The position numbers were made by a program, and so were the translations under genes. A stretch of DNA of 64,000 nucleotides from positions 90,412,501-90,476,500 of the forward strand of contig CM075674.1 of the NCBI GenBank assembly GCA_037962975.1, in the 5' to 3' direction. Origin of the DNA: Clitoria ternatea. Its lineage: Eukaryota > Streptophyta > Magnoliopsida > Fabales > Fabaceae. Shown piece by piece: positions 23,401 to 36,106 of this stretch. Each line of letters begins with the position of its first letter. Position 1 is the first letter of the stretch. The notes beneath the pieces were generated by a model, which did no database searches, was not told the DNA's origin, and worked only from the letters and a program-made list of their open reading frames with translations.

Positions 23401-23936
23401 CATATGTATCTAAGGCAAACCTAATTGGTTATGCAGATGCGGGGTATTTGTCTGATCCTCATAATGGTCGATCACAAACAGGGTACTTGTTCATATGTGG
23501 TGGTACAGCAATTTCATGGAGATCCGTAAAACAAACAATCACAGCAACATCATCTAATCATGCTGAAATTTTAGCATTGCATGAAGCAAGTCGAGAATGT
23601 GTTTGGTTGAGATCTATGATTCAACATATTCAAGAAACATGTGGCTTGCATGCTGGAAAACTACCACCAACAATCTTATGTGAAGATAATACAGCTTGTA
23701 TCTCCCAATTAAATGAAGGTTATGTTAAAGGAGATAGGACAAAGCACATTTCACCAAAATTTTTCTTTACTCATGATCTTATAAAGAATGGTGAAATAAA
23801 TGTCCAGAAAGTACAATCATGTGAGAATCTAGCAGATATCTTTACAAAATCTCTACCAACCAAAGTCTTCGAGCAACTAGTACAGAAGATTGGTCTTCGA
23901 CGCTTACATAAATGTTCTGATGAGGGGGAGAATTAA
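20430..23936 (+). pseudogene. Copia pol (protease-integrase-RT-RNase H), one premature stop
   Basis: One frame from ATG 20430 to 23936, broken only by TGA at 20925-20927. Protease: DSATTH near the start. GAG-pre-integrase: HERLGHPG just before the stop. Integrase core: from GDICGPIHP with LIDASTRW and a downstream NELAESLIKRLK. Reverse transcriptase: from YKWVFTRKRNENGEIVRYKA, with the catalytic YVDD at 22920-22931. RNase H: YADAGYLSDPHNGRSQTGY to the C-terminus ENLADIFTKSLP. All enzymatic centres seen are intact. A stop at the protease-integrase boundary should prevent a full polyprotein unless read through. Confidence 0.9.
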
Positions 23937-24076
23937 ATACTTGTACATTTAATTTTATATTTTTCTTTGTAAAGAATGTTGTACTCTTTTTCCTTCACTA
24001 GGTTTTTATCCCACTGGGTTTTTCCTAGTAAGGTTTTAACGAGGCACATTCTAAAATATGGATATCCAAGGGGGAG

Positions 24077-24251
24077 TGTTATAAATATTTTATTATTAAA
24101 GTGGATGTCCATAAGCTCTATAAATAGAGCTCATGCCACTCAATGAAAACTTACTTAGCAACTTCATTTTCCCTTCTCTCATTACTCCAAATTCTCCTCT
24201 CTTTCTTTCTCAATCCTTTCTTTATATTTTGAATACCATTTATTTATATTA
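24077..24251 (+). repeat. Copia 3' LTR (175 bp)
   Basis: Preceded directly by the polypurine tract AAGGGGGAG (to 24076) and followed by the AATTT target duplication. It differs from the 5' LTR by three T/C substitutions. Confidence 0.93.
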
Positions 24252-24350
24252 AATTTGACCTTTTTATCGTATTGAAAATTGTTTGAATTCTTCGTAATTA
24301 CTAGTAGTTCAAGCTAATCCGTAGTAGCAGCATTCGAAATTATGCATTTT

Positions 24351-25225
24351 TTAATTGTTATTTGTTAATGTTTATAATGTTTATATTATTTTTTAATATT
24401 TTATATATTGTTAGAGTCAATGATTTTCATACTTAAGTATAAGGACACATGAAGGCTACCTTCACAAAGGTAGGGAAGACACCTCGGCAACATTTTGGGG
24501 AAGGTCCATAAAGGGGTCTAGAATCGTCAAACCTAGGTCCCTTGTTGATCAAAGAGGAGGTATGGGTTGGGCTTGTAGTTAACTGGGCTATGCCTGAATA
24601 TGAGGCAGTCGAGGAATGTCATTAAGCATAACTGGAGTAGCAATAGGAGTGGAGTGTTGCACATCACAGGTAGTTGACCCCATGTTGATACATTAGGAAC
24701 CTCATGATTATCCTCACTTGATAAACCTCTCAACCTTTATAGTTGACTTGTGTAAACTTTTTCCTTGTTACAACATTTTTGGGACTCATACCTGTAAATA
24801 CATTATCCACCTACAAAAAAAAATTCTAGTTCACGTAGTTTGTGATTCTTGGGCCACTAATCCTTAGGTCATTGGTTCTTGGGCCATACCTTCTTGGGCC
24901 ACTAATTCTTAGTCCACTGCATTTTGGGTCGCGCCATTTGTAATGGAATGGTCAAGCAATGCAACAATAACCTCAAGCTCATGTAGACTATGCTCAATAT
25001 ACATATCCACGTAACACTCATTCTTAATTGATATTCACTCATCTCCAATGCATGTAAGTCCTATGAGAGACTCTTGTAGTTAAATTCCTCTACTTTCTTC
25101 CACCACAATTTTAAATCTCTTTTATGCCCTAGCTTTTTAACTAATGACACTACTACAAAATATGATTTTCTATCCAAGTTAACATTATGAATAACATATA
25201 TATCCTTATCAATGTACATAACCGA
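24351..25225. other. Intergenic, no gene seen; short GGGCCA-containing tandem repeat
   Basis: No ORF of substance. At 24845-24925 a short repeat based on TTCTTGGGCCACTAAT recurs three times with variation. Otherwise this is unassigned DNA up to the TAGAC target site at 25226-25230. Confidence 0.5.
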
Positions 25226-25673
25226 TAGACTGTGACGCCTTTAGTCAGCTAAAACAAATCCTCATCTTATTTGCCCTAGTTGACTAAGAGTATCATTATG
25301 ACAGCCTCGCTTAACTGAAATCATCCTTACTAAGAGTATCATTGTGACTGTCCTGGTAATAGTGGCCTCTGTTAACGTAGTCCAGGTGTAGTGATATGCG
25401 TCTGATGCTAGAACTAACAGATCCCGAGCTGCCGCTGACATCTTAATGATATCCTCTGTATCGCCAAGCATAGCTCTGATACACATGACAAAGAAGACTC
25501 TCTGAATGGTCCCACTCAACACTTGCTAAGAATCTGGTCATGGGAGACGGAAACATGTGTGGTGTAGTTGGCACCATCTCCATGGGTGCGGCTGCAGCTA
25601 TCAACTCAGGTATGAAGGCATCCTGTAGAATGGGTATTACCGCATTAGTAAGACCTTCCGTGATATCGATGGG

Positions 25674-28600
25674 TGTAACAGCCTCATTTTTGTGTAATGA
25701 GTCCATGAGACCGAATACATTGTTTGTGTTAAATTTTATGTGTAATGATGAATAGGCTACGATCGACTTGCTTGTATAAAGGTGACTAATATTTTGGGAG
25801 GATTTAAAGAATTAAAAATGATTATTTTCAATTTAAATCATGTGAATAATGATAATAATAATGATAATGATAATAACAATAATTAAATTAAGAAAACTTA
25901 GTAATTTAATGGGGATATTTAAATTATATCATTTTAAATTTTTAATTTTATGCATAATCCTTCGGTTCTGGCCAATAGGTTATCCAGAGCGTTTGAGCCA
26001 AGCCATTTTATCTCGGTACACCCTTCATATCGTGTCTTGCAGTTTTTCATGAAGGGTTCGATGCCCATTGCCTAACCTAAAAGACTTATTTTTAAGTAAA
26101 TCGTATGAGCCAATCTGCGCACCTGTATGTATTTTAGGTATAATTTCTTCTTCTGTCATTAGAATTGAGTCGTTCTTTTTCTAAAATTTTCGTATCAAAA
26201 TTATCTACAACTTTGATGTTGACCATGAAAGCCTATTCTTGCTCAATAAATCCTAGAATTTGAAATACCACATTGATTTACGTTTTCTTAGTGATAGCCT
26301 GCACTATGTCCAGCGTTTTCCGCGTTTCTCACTTATATGACCATGAAATCGAACGATTCTTTCGTCAACATTTTTAGACTCAATTCCCTACAACTTTTAT
26401 GAAGGGTGCGAAGGCCAATTCCTCACCAATTTGGTCCAGAAAATTATTTCTTATAAGAAACTTAAATCTCGTAACAACATTGCACAGTTTTCTTAAAACA
26501 GCCATATCTCCCTCGTTTGATGATAGATTTTTGCGTACCATATATCGTTATAAAGATAAGACAACGATCTAAAATATTCATGTTTTAAACGTTTCTAATT
26601 CAGCCCGTAACACCCTTTAAAAACTAGAACAAGTTGTTGGACCTGGTGTTGACACCTCAGCTTTGCATGAAAATGGACCAATTACATTTAACCATGCCAA
26701 GGACACTTGTCTAGCTCTTGATAACTCCTTCCTTCATACTCCATCAGTTGGGCATGACACCTAGACATGCATATTGAAGGCTTGACACCTCCCCTCCCTT
26801 CTCTCTTTCCACCGAAAATTGGTTAGCCGCCATAGTAAGGCATGCAAAAATTCTTTCTTTCCTAGAAACAATACTTTGCTCTCTTGATTTTTCTCTCTAA
26901 GTCACAAAGAAAAAATCCAGCAAGCCTCCTCCTCCCTTTCTCCTTCTCCATTCATGTGAAACACCATTATTCTTCTAACAACATCAAGCTCAAACCACTC
27001 CACCATTCCTTTTAGTTTTCATACACATGATAACACTCACCAAACACTTCACCATCTTCTAAAATCTTCCAAAAAAAGTAACATTTTCTACTCCTTTTCA
27101 CCATCATCACATTACCCTCCACACACCAAGCCTTCATCCTTTCCTTTTCCTCTAGTATTACAACTTGAAGTGGTCTCAAAGACAAGCTTTAAAGCTCTTG
27201 GTGTCTTTCCTTCTCTTGGCCAAAAACCTCTAAGGTTAGGGAGGAGTATTTGCTCACTTGAAACCTTTATTTTCACATGCATGGTGAGGTATGGATGTTC
27301 CTAACATTTACACCTTGGTACCTCTCTTAAAGATCTTTATTTTGTGTGCTAGATCATGAAAATTGATTTTAGAAAACTTGTGATCTTTTGGGTGGTACTA
27401 TGGTTGTACCATGGTCATGTTAGATCTTTAATTTTTATGAAATTTAAATTGTGAAATTGCTAACTTTAATGGTTGTGTTGCTGCAGAATTTTCCAAGTGC
27501 ATGCATGTTGTTGAAAATGTCAAGAGATTATGTTTTCCTTTGATTTAAGTGGTTGCATGTGGTATCATTATAATTCTAGAAGGATTAGAATGCTTAAAAA
27601 ATGAGTTTTAAAACCTAACTAAAGATATATTGCCGCTGAAAAACTTTCTCTAAGATAAATAATTTAAAGCTCATGGATTATATCGTGAAAACCTTGTCTT
27701 AAGTGGCCTAATGATTAAAATTGGCATGCATGGCTTGATCTTTGGAATCTTGTTGATAAAAATGAATTTTTAGATGTAAATTCAATTCTGAAATTTTTTA
27801 TGAATTAAGAAATCAATCACTTATACTTATGATAATTGCCTTGTATGCTTAAAATTAAAGAAAATGATTTATAGATTATGTAAAGTTTAATTTTAAAAGA
27901 AATACAAGATGATGGAGCTGCTGTATTTTAACTATTTTGGTACTGAAATTAATCACAAAAATTGGTGTAAATGTGATATTAGATGAAAAATTAAAAAAAG
28001 GCCTCGAGTTAGACACGAATGGTGAAGTTAGAAACGGAATAAAACGTATTTTCGTGAGCAAACAAAAGAAAATGGTCAAACTGTTTTGGATTTGTATTTT
28101 ATGAGGTATGATATGAATTTTGGAGTGGTGAAAAATTATCCAAATGAGGAAATTTGGTTTGAAGAAATTTCGACGCGCTATTTGTCCTTAAATGCATTTT
28201 TACAAAAGCTAAAATGACAAACTTAGGCACCTTAGTGCATTTTCATGTAGGACCTATTTCTGTGAAGAGTTAATATTTAATTTTATTATAATTAATTAGT
28301 GTTTTAAAATTTAAGTACTTTTGGCTTTGGAATCACTCAATTTGAAATTTTTTAGATAAAATACGCCAAAAATAAAGTTTCCAGTAAAGAATGAGAACTA
28401 GCAACTTTATAACTTATGTCTGACCAAAGAAAGTTTCATTTTTGTGTATAAGACTAGAAAGGATCTTTAACAACTATAATAAAGTATTTTACTTAAGGTC
28501 TTAGAAATTTTTAAAGAATTAAGGCCAATCTAGTTTGTTCATCGTAAGTCAATACGACAGGATGACATTAGTAAAGAATTGAAAATCTTAAGAAATGCAC

Positions 28601-29964
28601 TTTGTTCTCATCCTCTTGAAACTTAATATCTAGATATAAAATCATATTTTTAGAAATAAAAATAAAATGAGTTAGGAACCTTGTCTCCATAAAACTCAAT
28701 AAAAGAAAATACCTCAAGTTATTCTTTTGTAAAAAGGATTTAAAAATAAATTAGATATCAAGGTTCTAGAAATTTTCTTAAAACCTACTTGGGGACCAAA
28801 CCTCAGTGCTCTTAGAAGGATTATTTTGGTAGCATTGAAGCCTTGGTTCTTAATATTCCTTTCATGAAAACAAGCAGTTACACACTTTAAGGACAAATAC
28901 GTCGGGTGAGTAAGGTTTCGTCTAGTACTCAGACACCTTATGATAAGATAAGTAAATTGCATGATGCATTTGGAGTTAAGAAGGGATGTTAGAGTGATCC
29001 CTTAGAGCATACAATGATGGGTACACTGAAGAAACAACAGACGTCTCGATCCCATGAGGGCGGTCTTGGGAGTATATCGAGGGTGGACCTCCAATGGCTC
29101 AGATTCGCGCCTGAGGCCGGACATCCCATGGCAACTCTGATGTACTTTGACTTTAAAAGAAGGTTTCTATGACCGTGGAGTACCCGTTCTGACAAGATAT
29201 ATGTTGGATCCATTATTAATGGGATTGTGAGTCCTTACCCTTTTGTGGGAATAGAACGAGGCGAGCTCCGGTCGCTCTAGTTGGGCAGGAGGATAAGGTT
29301 GGATTGTTGTGCACTCGGATAGGAATATGTGAGATTGATGAGCATGAGCTGGGCCTCATTGCATGTTAGTACTTAATCAAGATAAGTAATAATGAACCTA
29401 ACACATGCATAACATATCATAATTGTGTGACTAACTATGTTGATGTTTATTCCCTTATATGGTTTCCCGGTGTATGTTAGAGATTCCTTGTATCTGTTTA
29501 GTACTTGTTTGTATAATGACTATGGCCACCCTTGCATGTGAAGTATATAGGTTGAGAGCTTATACTTACTCCTTTTTGTGTTGTATGTCTTCTTTCCCTT
29601 TTGTGATCACCAGCTGAAGGTCAAGGTGAACGCGAGCAGGACTTGAACTACCTGTAGTAGGGACGTAGGATCGTAGACGTCGATTGTTTATACTCGTTAT
29701 TAGTGTCGAGACTGTTGTAGGTCCCTTCGTTTAATTATGTTTTATCTTTATTGTACTAGTTGTTATTGGGAGCCTGCGAGCCTTGTACCTTTTGAGTACA
29801 TTGTTGTTATAAAGAATCGATTTATGTTATAATCTCTATTTAAACTATGTGTTGATGATCAACAATAAAAAAACTCCTATTTTTTTTTAAAATAATTAGT
29901 GACTCCTTAATTAAATAGGACGTTCCAGTGCGGGAATTAGTCATAGTTAATCGAGAGTATCACA
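25674..29964 (+). mobile_element. 4.3-kb solo LTR nested in the minus-strand giant LTR
   Basis: Begins TGTAACAGCC and ends CGAGAGTATCACA, flanked by the 5-bp duplication ATGGG (25669-25673 and 29965-29969). The start is almost the same as that of the 50641 LTR, and the block at 29016-29330 (CCTCCAATGGCTCAGATTCG) aligns with 56076-56340. No coding sequence is present; small frames inside are non-coding by content. Confidence 0.85.
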
Positions 29965-30679
29965 ATGGGCGCTTCCTCTAAATCTTCTTCAAGATCTTCC
30001 TACTCAACTAGAATGGGGATATACTTCGGCATTGGGAAAAATGGACACGGAACTGGCTCTGGCTGTAGATGAAAAGACATTAGCGCTAGGTACCTGTTGT
30101 GTTGCTATCTCTTCAAGCTCATCGGTTGTCAAAGGACGTGGCAGGTTTCCATGCGTCGTACTATGGACTCTATAACCTCACCATCACGATCATAAGGCAA
30201 CGGCTCCTCTGTAGGCCTACATGTAGAGATGTTATTTCCATCAGAGATGATAATCGCAAGGGTACTCAGTGTATCCTCGGTTGTTACCTGCGGTCCTTTG
30301 GAGTACCTTCCCTCTTCTACACGTGGCTTTTTCTCTAGTCTGAAAAATAATGTAAAGGGTGAGTATTTCTCTTGCATTCTCAAACAACAGAGATGTTGTC
30401 ATTTCTGACGGTTCTCCCAAATAAAGTCTTCTACTATCTAACACTTTTGCCCTGTCTTTCCTCATTCATATTGTCTTACTTACGAATCTTACTTAGATCA
30501 CTCAAACATTGTCCATAACATCATAAATCATGTTCAACATGAATACATAAACATTCATTTATAAGGTGTAACATCCTAAATTTGAAAATTTTAGAAAATA
30601 ATTCATTAAGGATCGGTGGAGTTTCTTTTTAATTAAAAAGTGCTAGACATCCGTTGCCCAAGTTAGGGATCAGTGAAGA

Positions 30680-31735
30680 ATTTCCGAGTCTGACTTCGGA
30701 CGAGTGTTTTTCTTGGAAAGGAATATTCCCAAGAGGATTGATTCTGAACGAAAAGGGGCTCTGACTTCGAATGAGCACCTTTCGGGCAAAGACACTTCCA
30801 AGTTCCATACTTCCGAGTGAAGGAAGGTTAAGATGTTTCTAAGTAAGGCATGACTGAGAGAATCACTTCCGAGTGAAGAAAAACTCTGTGTCTGAATGAG
30901 ACACTTTTGAGTAAGGCAAATCCAAGTGAAACGTTTCCGAATGGGTCGTTTCCGAGAGAAGTACTTCCGAGCGAAGTAAAACTTTGATTTTGAATGAGTA
31001 CTTCTCGTGCTAAGATATTTCTGAGTTGAGCGCAACTTTCCCGAGTGGGGTGTCTCCGAGTGTGACACTTCTGTGTGGGATGGCACCGAGTGAGACATTT
31101 CCAAGTGGGATAGCACCAAGTGAGACATTTCCGATTCCCGTGTGGTATGGCACCGATTAAGACATACCGAGTGAGTCTTTTCCAGGGGAAGTACTTCTGG
31201 ACAGAGAAAGACTTTAACTTCGAATGAGTACGTTTCTGAGTGAATAGTTCCCAGGGGAAGTAAATATCCGAGTGGTGAACCCCTTCATTCAATTCGTGCT
31301 CGGGTGTCTTAAAGATTGCCTAGAGCCTGTGCTCGGGCCCATATTCAAAGTTGCCGAGAGCTTGTGCTCGGGTTCGTCTTCGAGATTGTCTTCGACTCTG
31401 AGTGATATTCCCAAGTGGAAAGATTTCCGAGAGAAGACTGAACTTCGACTCCGAATGATCCTTTCGGTTGTAAGACTTCCGAGTGACGCACTTCCGAAAG
31501 AAATATTTTCGAGTGAAGAAAGGCTTTGACTCGGGCAGAGATATATCTGAGTGAGATATTTCTGAATGAGGTGTCTCCGGGTGAGACATTTCTGAGTGGG
31601 TCACTTCCAAGGAAAGAAAATCTATGACTGAGTGTTTCAAGCAGAAACATTTCCGAGCGAATCCCCTACGAGTGAAGCAATTCTGAACGAAAAGAGACTC
31701 TGATGAATCCTTCTCGGAAAGAGATATTCCCGAGT
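30680..31735 (+). repeat. CCGAGTG repeat array in the 30567 LTR
   Basis: Dozens of copies and variants of TTCCGAGTGA. A clean stretch of period 15 bp is seen with motif starts at 31042, 31057, 31072, 31087, 31102 and 31117. Elsewhere spacing is irregular. Open frames on the minus strand here (Ser/His-rich) are a by-product of the repeat. The tail (31640-31735) resembles the tail of the array at 32940-34230. Confidence 0.85.
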
Positions 31736-32696
31736 ATTTTCAATTTAATCTTTTTACCATGTTAGAGTCAGAATTTGGAAATGCGGTCAACTATAAAGTT
31801 ATTCTTCGTTGTCTTAGCTTTCCAACAAGATCAAATTTATTAAAATCCATTAAGATATGAGAGAGATATGCCAAAATATCTAAATAGTGTCAGAATTGAT
31901 ATTTACTTCAATCATCGAGGCTCTTCCACGTCACTCTATTCTTCTTCTAAACTCTAGCAGATTCTCTTTTCTGTATGGGATCCTCTCTATTGTCATATCC
32001 TCTTTTCTTTTATTATCTTATTTCTTTCTTATCTCTCAATATATATATATATATATATCAGCACTTCCTCACTTTGTGGACGCCTTTTCCCTCAACGATT
32101 TCTGTCAATCCCACCGTTGGATCGGCTTGAAATTTTAAGAGTGGAAAGAACTCTAAATTCCTTAGTTCAAGGTGGCTTCAGAAGGTTTCGAAGCTAAGAG
32201 TTTGATGCAGAACTTGCGAAAGTGAGCGTATAATATTCAATAGCTCGAGGAGCTTCTGGAATCGTTTATTCCAGGTAGGGGGAACATTTATATCTTAAAT
32301 GTATAGATTATGAACGGATGAGGGGATGTAGGTTGATTTATGGAATGATTGTGATTGCGTGAATTATTGAGTGTGCTATATCCCCTTAGCTAACTGTTTT
32401 TGAAATGAATTGATTGATATCGTTCATATATGTTGTGATGATTATGATAATGATTGATAATATTAATTAATGATTATTAAGCTTGAAGTAGCTTAGTATA
32501 TGTGGTTGTGATTGACTACTGCATGCTATGCTTGTTGTTATATTGAGTTGAGACCCTTGGTGATGGTAACCGAGTGGTAGCCCCTGATGATGGTAATCAG
32601 GTGGTCTATTGATGATTGATCATTATTTGGCATAGCATTTGCATTCAGACGCACACAGGACTGCAGGGGGCCTGTGATGCCGGCCCAGATGGGAGG

Positions 32697-35416
32697 TGAT
32701 AAGTGTTTTATAACACAATAAATTAGATTTAGTTTGCTTAGGATTTTAATCATTATGCACTGTATTTCCTTAATTTTTGTGATTTTCGCTTTCTTTCCAC
32801 TATATTCTACTTGGGTATTTTATTTTGCAGAAATTAAGATAATACAAGGGTCAATAACAAGAGAAAAACGACTATCAAATGATAAAGAAACAAGAAGAAC
32901 AAGCCCAAGTGGAAAGAATTCTCTTTTTTATACTGAATTCCGACTCAGAATGATCAAATCCGAGTAGGATGACTCAGAATGAAGCGTTGCCGAGTGGAAT
33001 ACTTCGCGTTTGGAGGTAAATCCGAGTGGAAGATTCCCTATCAAAGCCATTCCGAGTGAAAAATGGCTTATCTTGAAGGAATATTTCTCGGTTGGAGGTA
33101 AATCCGAGTGGAACCTTCCCGACTGCAACCACTCTGAGTGAAAAAGGGACTGACTTTGAATAAATACCGTCCAAAGCTATTCGTCTGAGTGAAAAATTAC
33201 TGATTGAAGCGAGTCTGATTTGGGGAACAACTGCTTTTTCTGGGCAAAATTGTCTCTGAGTAGACCATCTCAAAGACTATTGTCCGAGCAGAGGAAGCCA
33301 CTGAATGGACACCTGTTGAATAAGGAGGTCTCCGAGTGGTGTGATTCGGAGAAGATGGCATTCTCGAGCAAAGAACAGGTCCTTTCCGAGTAGTGTGTTT
33401 TGGAGAAAATGTCTTTTCAAGCAAGGAAAAGGTCCGACCGGGAATGAATCACTTTCGGGCAAACTCTCTCAAGTTTCAAACCAACCCCGAGTGAAATGTC
33501 TCCAAGGAAGGCACTTCTGAGTGGTTTTGTGTCGAGAGATGTATTTCTGAGCAAAGCAAAGCTCGGACCTGGGAAGAGCTTCTATCGGCCAGATTCCAGA
33601 TTCTCTCAAGTTCTAAATTTCTGAGTGAAAAGCAAGGCCGACTCCCGAGTGAATACAACCGAATGAGTTGATTGACGATTGAAGGCCATTCTGAGTGAGA
33701 AGCAAGTCGGACTTCCGAGTGAATGTGTCCGAGTGTATCATTTCAAGGAGTTAAGAAAGGATCGTTCTCGACTAAATTACTCCCAAGCAAATTCGAGCAA
33801 GGTTTCTCCAAGTGGTTCAATTCCAGAGACATAGCCGAGTGAAACATTTTGGAGGTGCCGATTGAATCATTTGAATGAAAACTTCCCGATCCTGAGTGGG
33901 TCACATGTGAAAGAAGAGGGTCTGAACAAGTGCCGAGTGAGTCACTTTTGAAACAATTCCGAATGAATGTTTCAATCAGTGAAGCAATTCTGGTCGAGTG
34001 CTTCAAGCAGAAACAAGTTCCGAGCAAAGCACCTCCGATAGAAGCAATTCCGAATGAATACTTCAAGCAGTGACATTTCCGGACAAAGCAACACCGAGTG
34101 AATCAATTCCGAATGAACAAAGGTCCTGATGAATGCTACTCGGAAAGAAATTTCCGAGTCAATAATCGGTGAATTCAAGCTTTCACTCGGTCTTTTATGT
34201 ATGAAGAGCACCTGTTCCGCTCGGATTAATCCCCACTGAGGATGGATACTGGCTGAGGCACTAATCCGAGTCATAAGGAGAATGCCAACTCCATATTTCC
34301 ACCGATTGCCCATGCTGACTTGGATTTCCAAAACACATCAGCGATTTGCGCACCGGCTCCATAACTCCATGGCCACTACAGCATCGCCTTTTGATCAAGT
34401 TCTGATTCACTCACTTTAATTCCTTTCTCTTTCATTTTCTTCTTCGTTCCTTTTCTTTTCTTTTTCCTTTGTTTTCTTTCTCTTTTTATTTTCTTTTTCT
34501 TTCTTTTATTTTATAAAAGAGTGGTGAGGATTGTAAAAGTGAGTGTTCCAATTTGTAATTGGTGGAGGAATATTGCAACAAGGAAATACAGTGGTAAAAT
34601 TATTTTGAGCTTTTGGAGAAACCCGTAAGTCTATATTTTTACCATGTCTTGTATGTTTTATTTTTCCATTATATATATGAATTTGAATTATTTCATGAGT
34701 AACTAAATTAATTATCTTGAGATGAAGGGGGTATGATAATATTTTATGATAATGTTATTTTGACTTAGAATTAAATAAATTTCTATTTTCCATTTAGTTA
34801 AAAAATGCTCAATGCTCTTAGTAATTCCTAACAAGAACCTAAGTGATAAAACTGTATACTTGCGGGTATATTAGTAAGTTTAAGTAATTAATAGAATCGA
34901 GAGATTTATTGTTACTGGAAAGTTTTTTAACTAAGCCTAAGGTTTTGAAATACTTTTTGTGACCTCGGTAAAACCGTGAAAGTAATCAAAATCTTTTGGG
35001 GAATAAATAAAGGATTTTCACAAAACGATAATGGGTCTTTTCTAAGGATTAAGCAGCGCTTTCCATAGGCTAGATACATTAATAGGATTCCGAGAGGAAC
35101 ATATTAATTAGGTTAAGGAAAATCCGCCTTGGAAACTTAATTTGATTCTTATTTATAAAAAGTTAAAATTCATTAACATAAAATAGAGTCTTGATCCCCC
35201 GAAATCCCAAGATACTCTCAACTCTGATTTTTTAAGTGTCAAGTAAATTTTGTTTCTAAATTTATTTTTAATTTGTGCTTTATTTTACAAAAACATTAAA
35301 AATCAATTGTGTGGATAATTAAATTTCAATATGCTGGTACTTTGAACATAGTCCCTGTGGAGAACGATAATCTTTTATATTACGCGACATAACCCGTGCG
35401 CTTGCGGGCCATGTCA
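32697..35416 (+). mobile_element. Solo LTR of the Athila-like family, CCGAGTG-array type (2720 bp)
   Basis: Begins TGATAAGTG and ends GCCATGTCA, with a perfect 5-bp duplication GGAGG (32692-32696 and 35417-35421). About 135 bp at its start and roughly 900 bp at its end are homologous to the 1780-bp LTRs at 41128-42907 and 45280-47059 (those on the opposite strand). The middle differs and consists of CCGAGTG repeats. It lies inside the 30567-36762 LTR and is therefore the younger of the two. Confidence 0.88.
32940..34230 (+). repeat. CCGAGTG repeat array in the 32697 LTR
   Basis: The motif occurs at 32991, 33023, 33053, 33105, 33135 (variant) and 33186 (variant), then repeatedly to 34150 with variants such as CCGAATG and CCGAGCA. 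Inverted copies (CACTCGG, CGCTCGG) appear at its right end, 34180-34225. Spacings near 30 and 50 bp recur and match those of the array at 61380-62340. Confidence 0.85.
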
Positions 35417-35822
35417 GGAGGGCGGCCTGATGATAAGGCACAGACCCTGTGGTGGTTTCTTCGGATTCCACAGCCGCCTTCGAGTTGGACTCAAGGCCGG
35501 CCTGTAACATCGAGTTGAGTTGCCGCTGTCACTGAGAGTGATTAGTGTTACATTATGGGCGCACGGTTTGGTACCTGTAAAACGGCCGAATTAGCTGAGA
35601 GCTGAGATATATTATTATATTGTGTAAATCCTATCGTTAGAGTCGGATCCGCATGCATATGCATTTGCATATAATTATTGAGGTTGAGAAGCTATGAGAT
35701 AGCTCATGATATATACTGTTGTTTTATTGCAATTGAGGTATTATAATTGTTGTTAAATGACAAGGTGTATGGTAATGTTTATAATGAATTATCAATTTGT
35801 GTTGGAGCTGGATAATTAAATA

Positions 35823-36106
35823 CTACCTCCGGTTCCAAATATAAGCAAATTTTAGTGGAATTTTTTGGTCCCTTAATATAAGCAAAATTAGACTTTCCCA
35901 ATGTCATTAAATGCTTGTTTACCAAATATGTCCTCATCATATATATTTCCAAGGCCACTAATTCTTTATGTAATAAATGATACTAAGGGTATTTTAGAAA
36001 ATTAAATCAAGTATATGGTAACATTAATACAAATAACTACCTCCAACTACTATTCTTAATATGTGTGAAGTTAGGTATATTTGCTTATATTTGGAACCGG
36101 AGGTAG
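35823..36106. mobile_element. Stowaway-like MITE (Tc1/mariner), 284 bp
   Basis: Terminal inverted repeats CTACCTCCGGTTCCAAATAT at the left and its complement at the right, bounded by TA on each side (35821-35822 and 36107-36108). This is the classic Stowaway arrangement. The interior is AT-rich and non-coding. It sits within the 30567-36762 solo LTR. Confidence 0.92.

Larger units (their letters stand above)
18146..24251 (+). mobile_element. Ty1-copia LTR retrotransposon, complete structure, two in-frame stops
   Basis: Two 175-bp LTRs (18146-18320 and 24077-24251) begin with TG, end with TA, and differ at only three positions on reading (98.3% identity). The element is flanked by a 5-bp duplication AATTT (18141-18145 and 24252-24256). 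Between the LTRs lie gag, then pol in the order protease, integrase, reverse transcriptase, RNase H, which defines Ty1-copia. A polypurine tract AAGGGGGAG abuts the 3' LTR. The insertion is fairly recent, but gag and pol each contain one premature stop, so this copy is probably not autonomous. Confidence 0.95.

Noticed and set aside
25262..25706. Two overlapping minus-strand ORFs (86 and 87 residues)
   Set aside because: They fall in the end of the giant LTR, one is cut by a nested LTR, and no family was recognised. Together with 30129-30465 they look coding-like, but stops interrupt any joined reading.
30670..31292. Ser/His-rich minus-strand ORFs of 152 and 154 residues
   Set aside because: They lie over the CCGAGTG array in two frames; the apparent repeats in the protein are produced by the DNA repeat. 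No protein family is recognisable.
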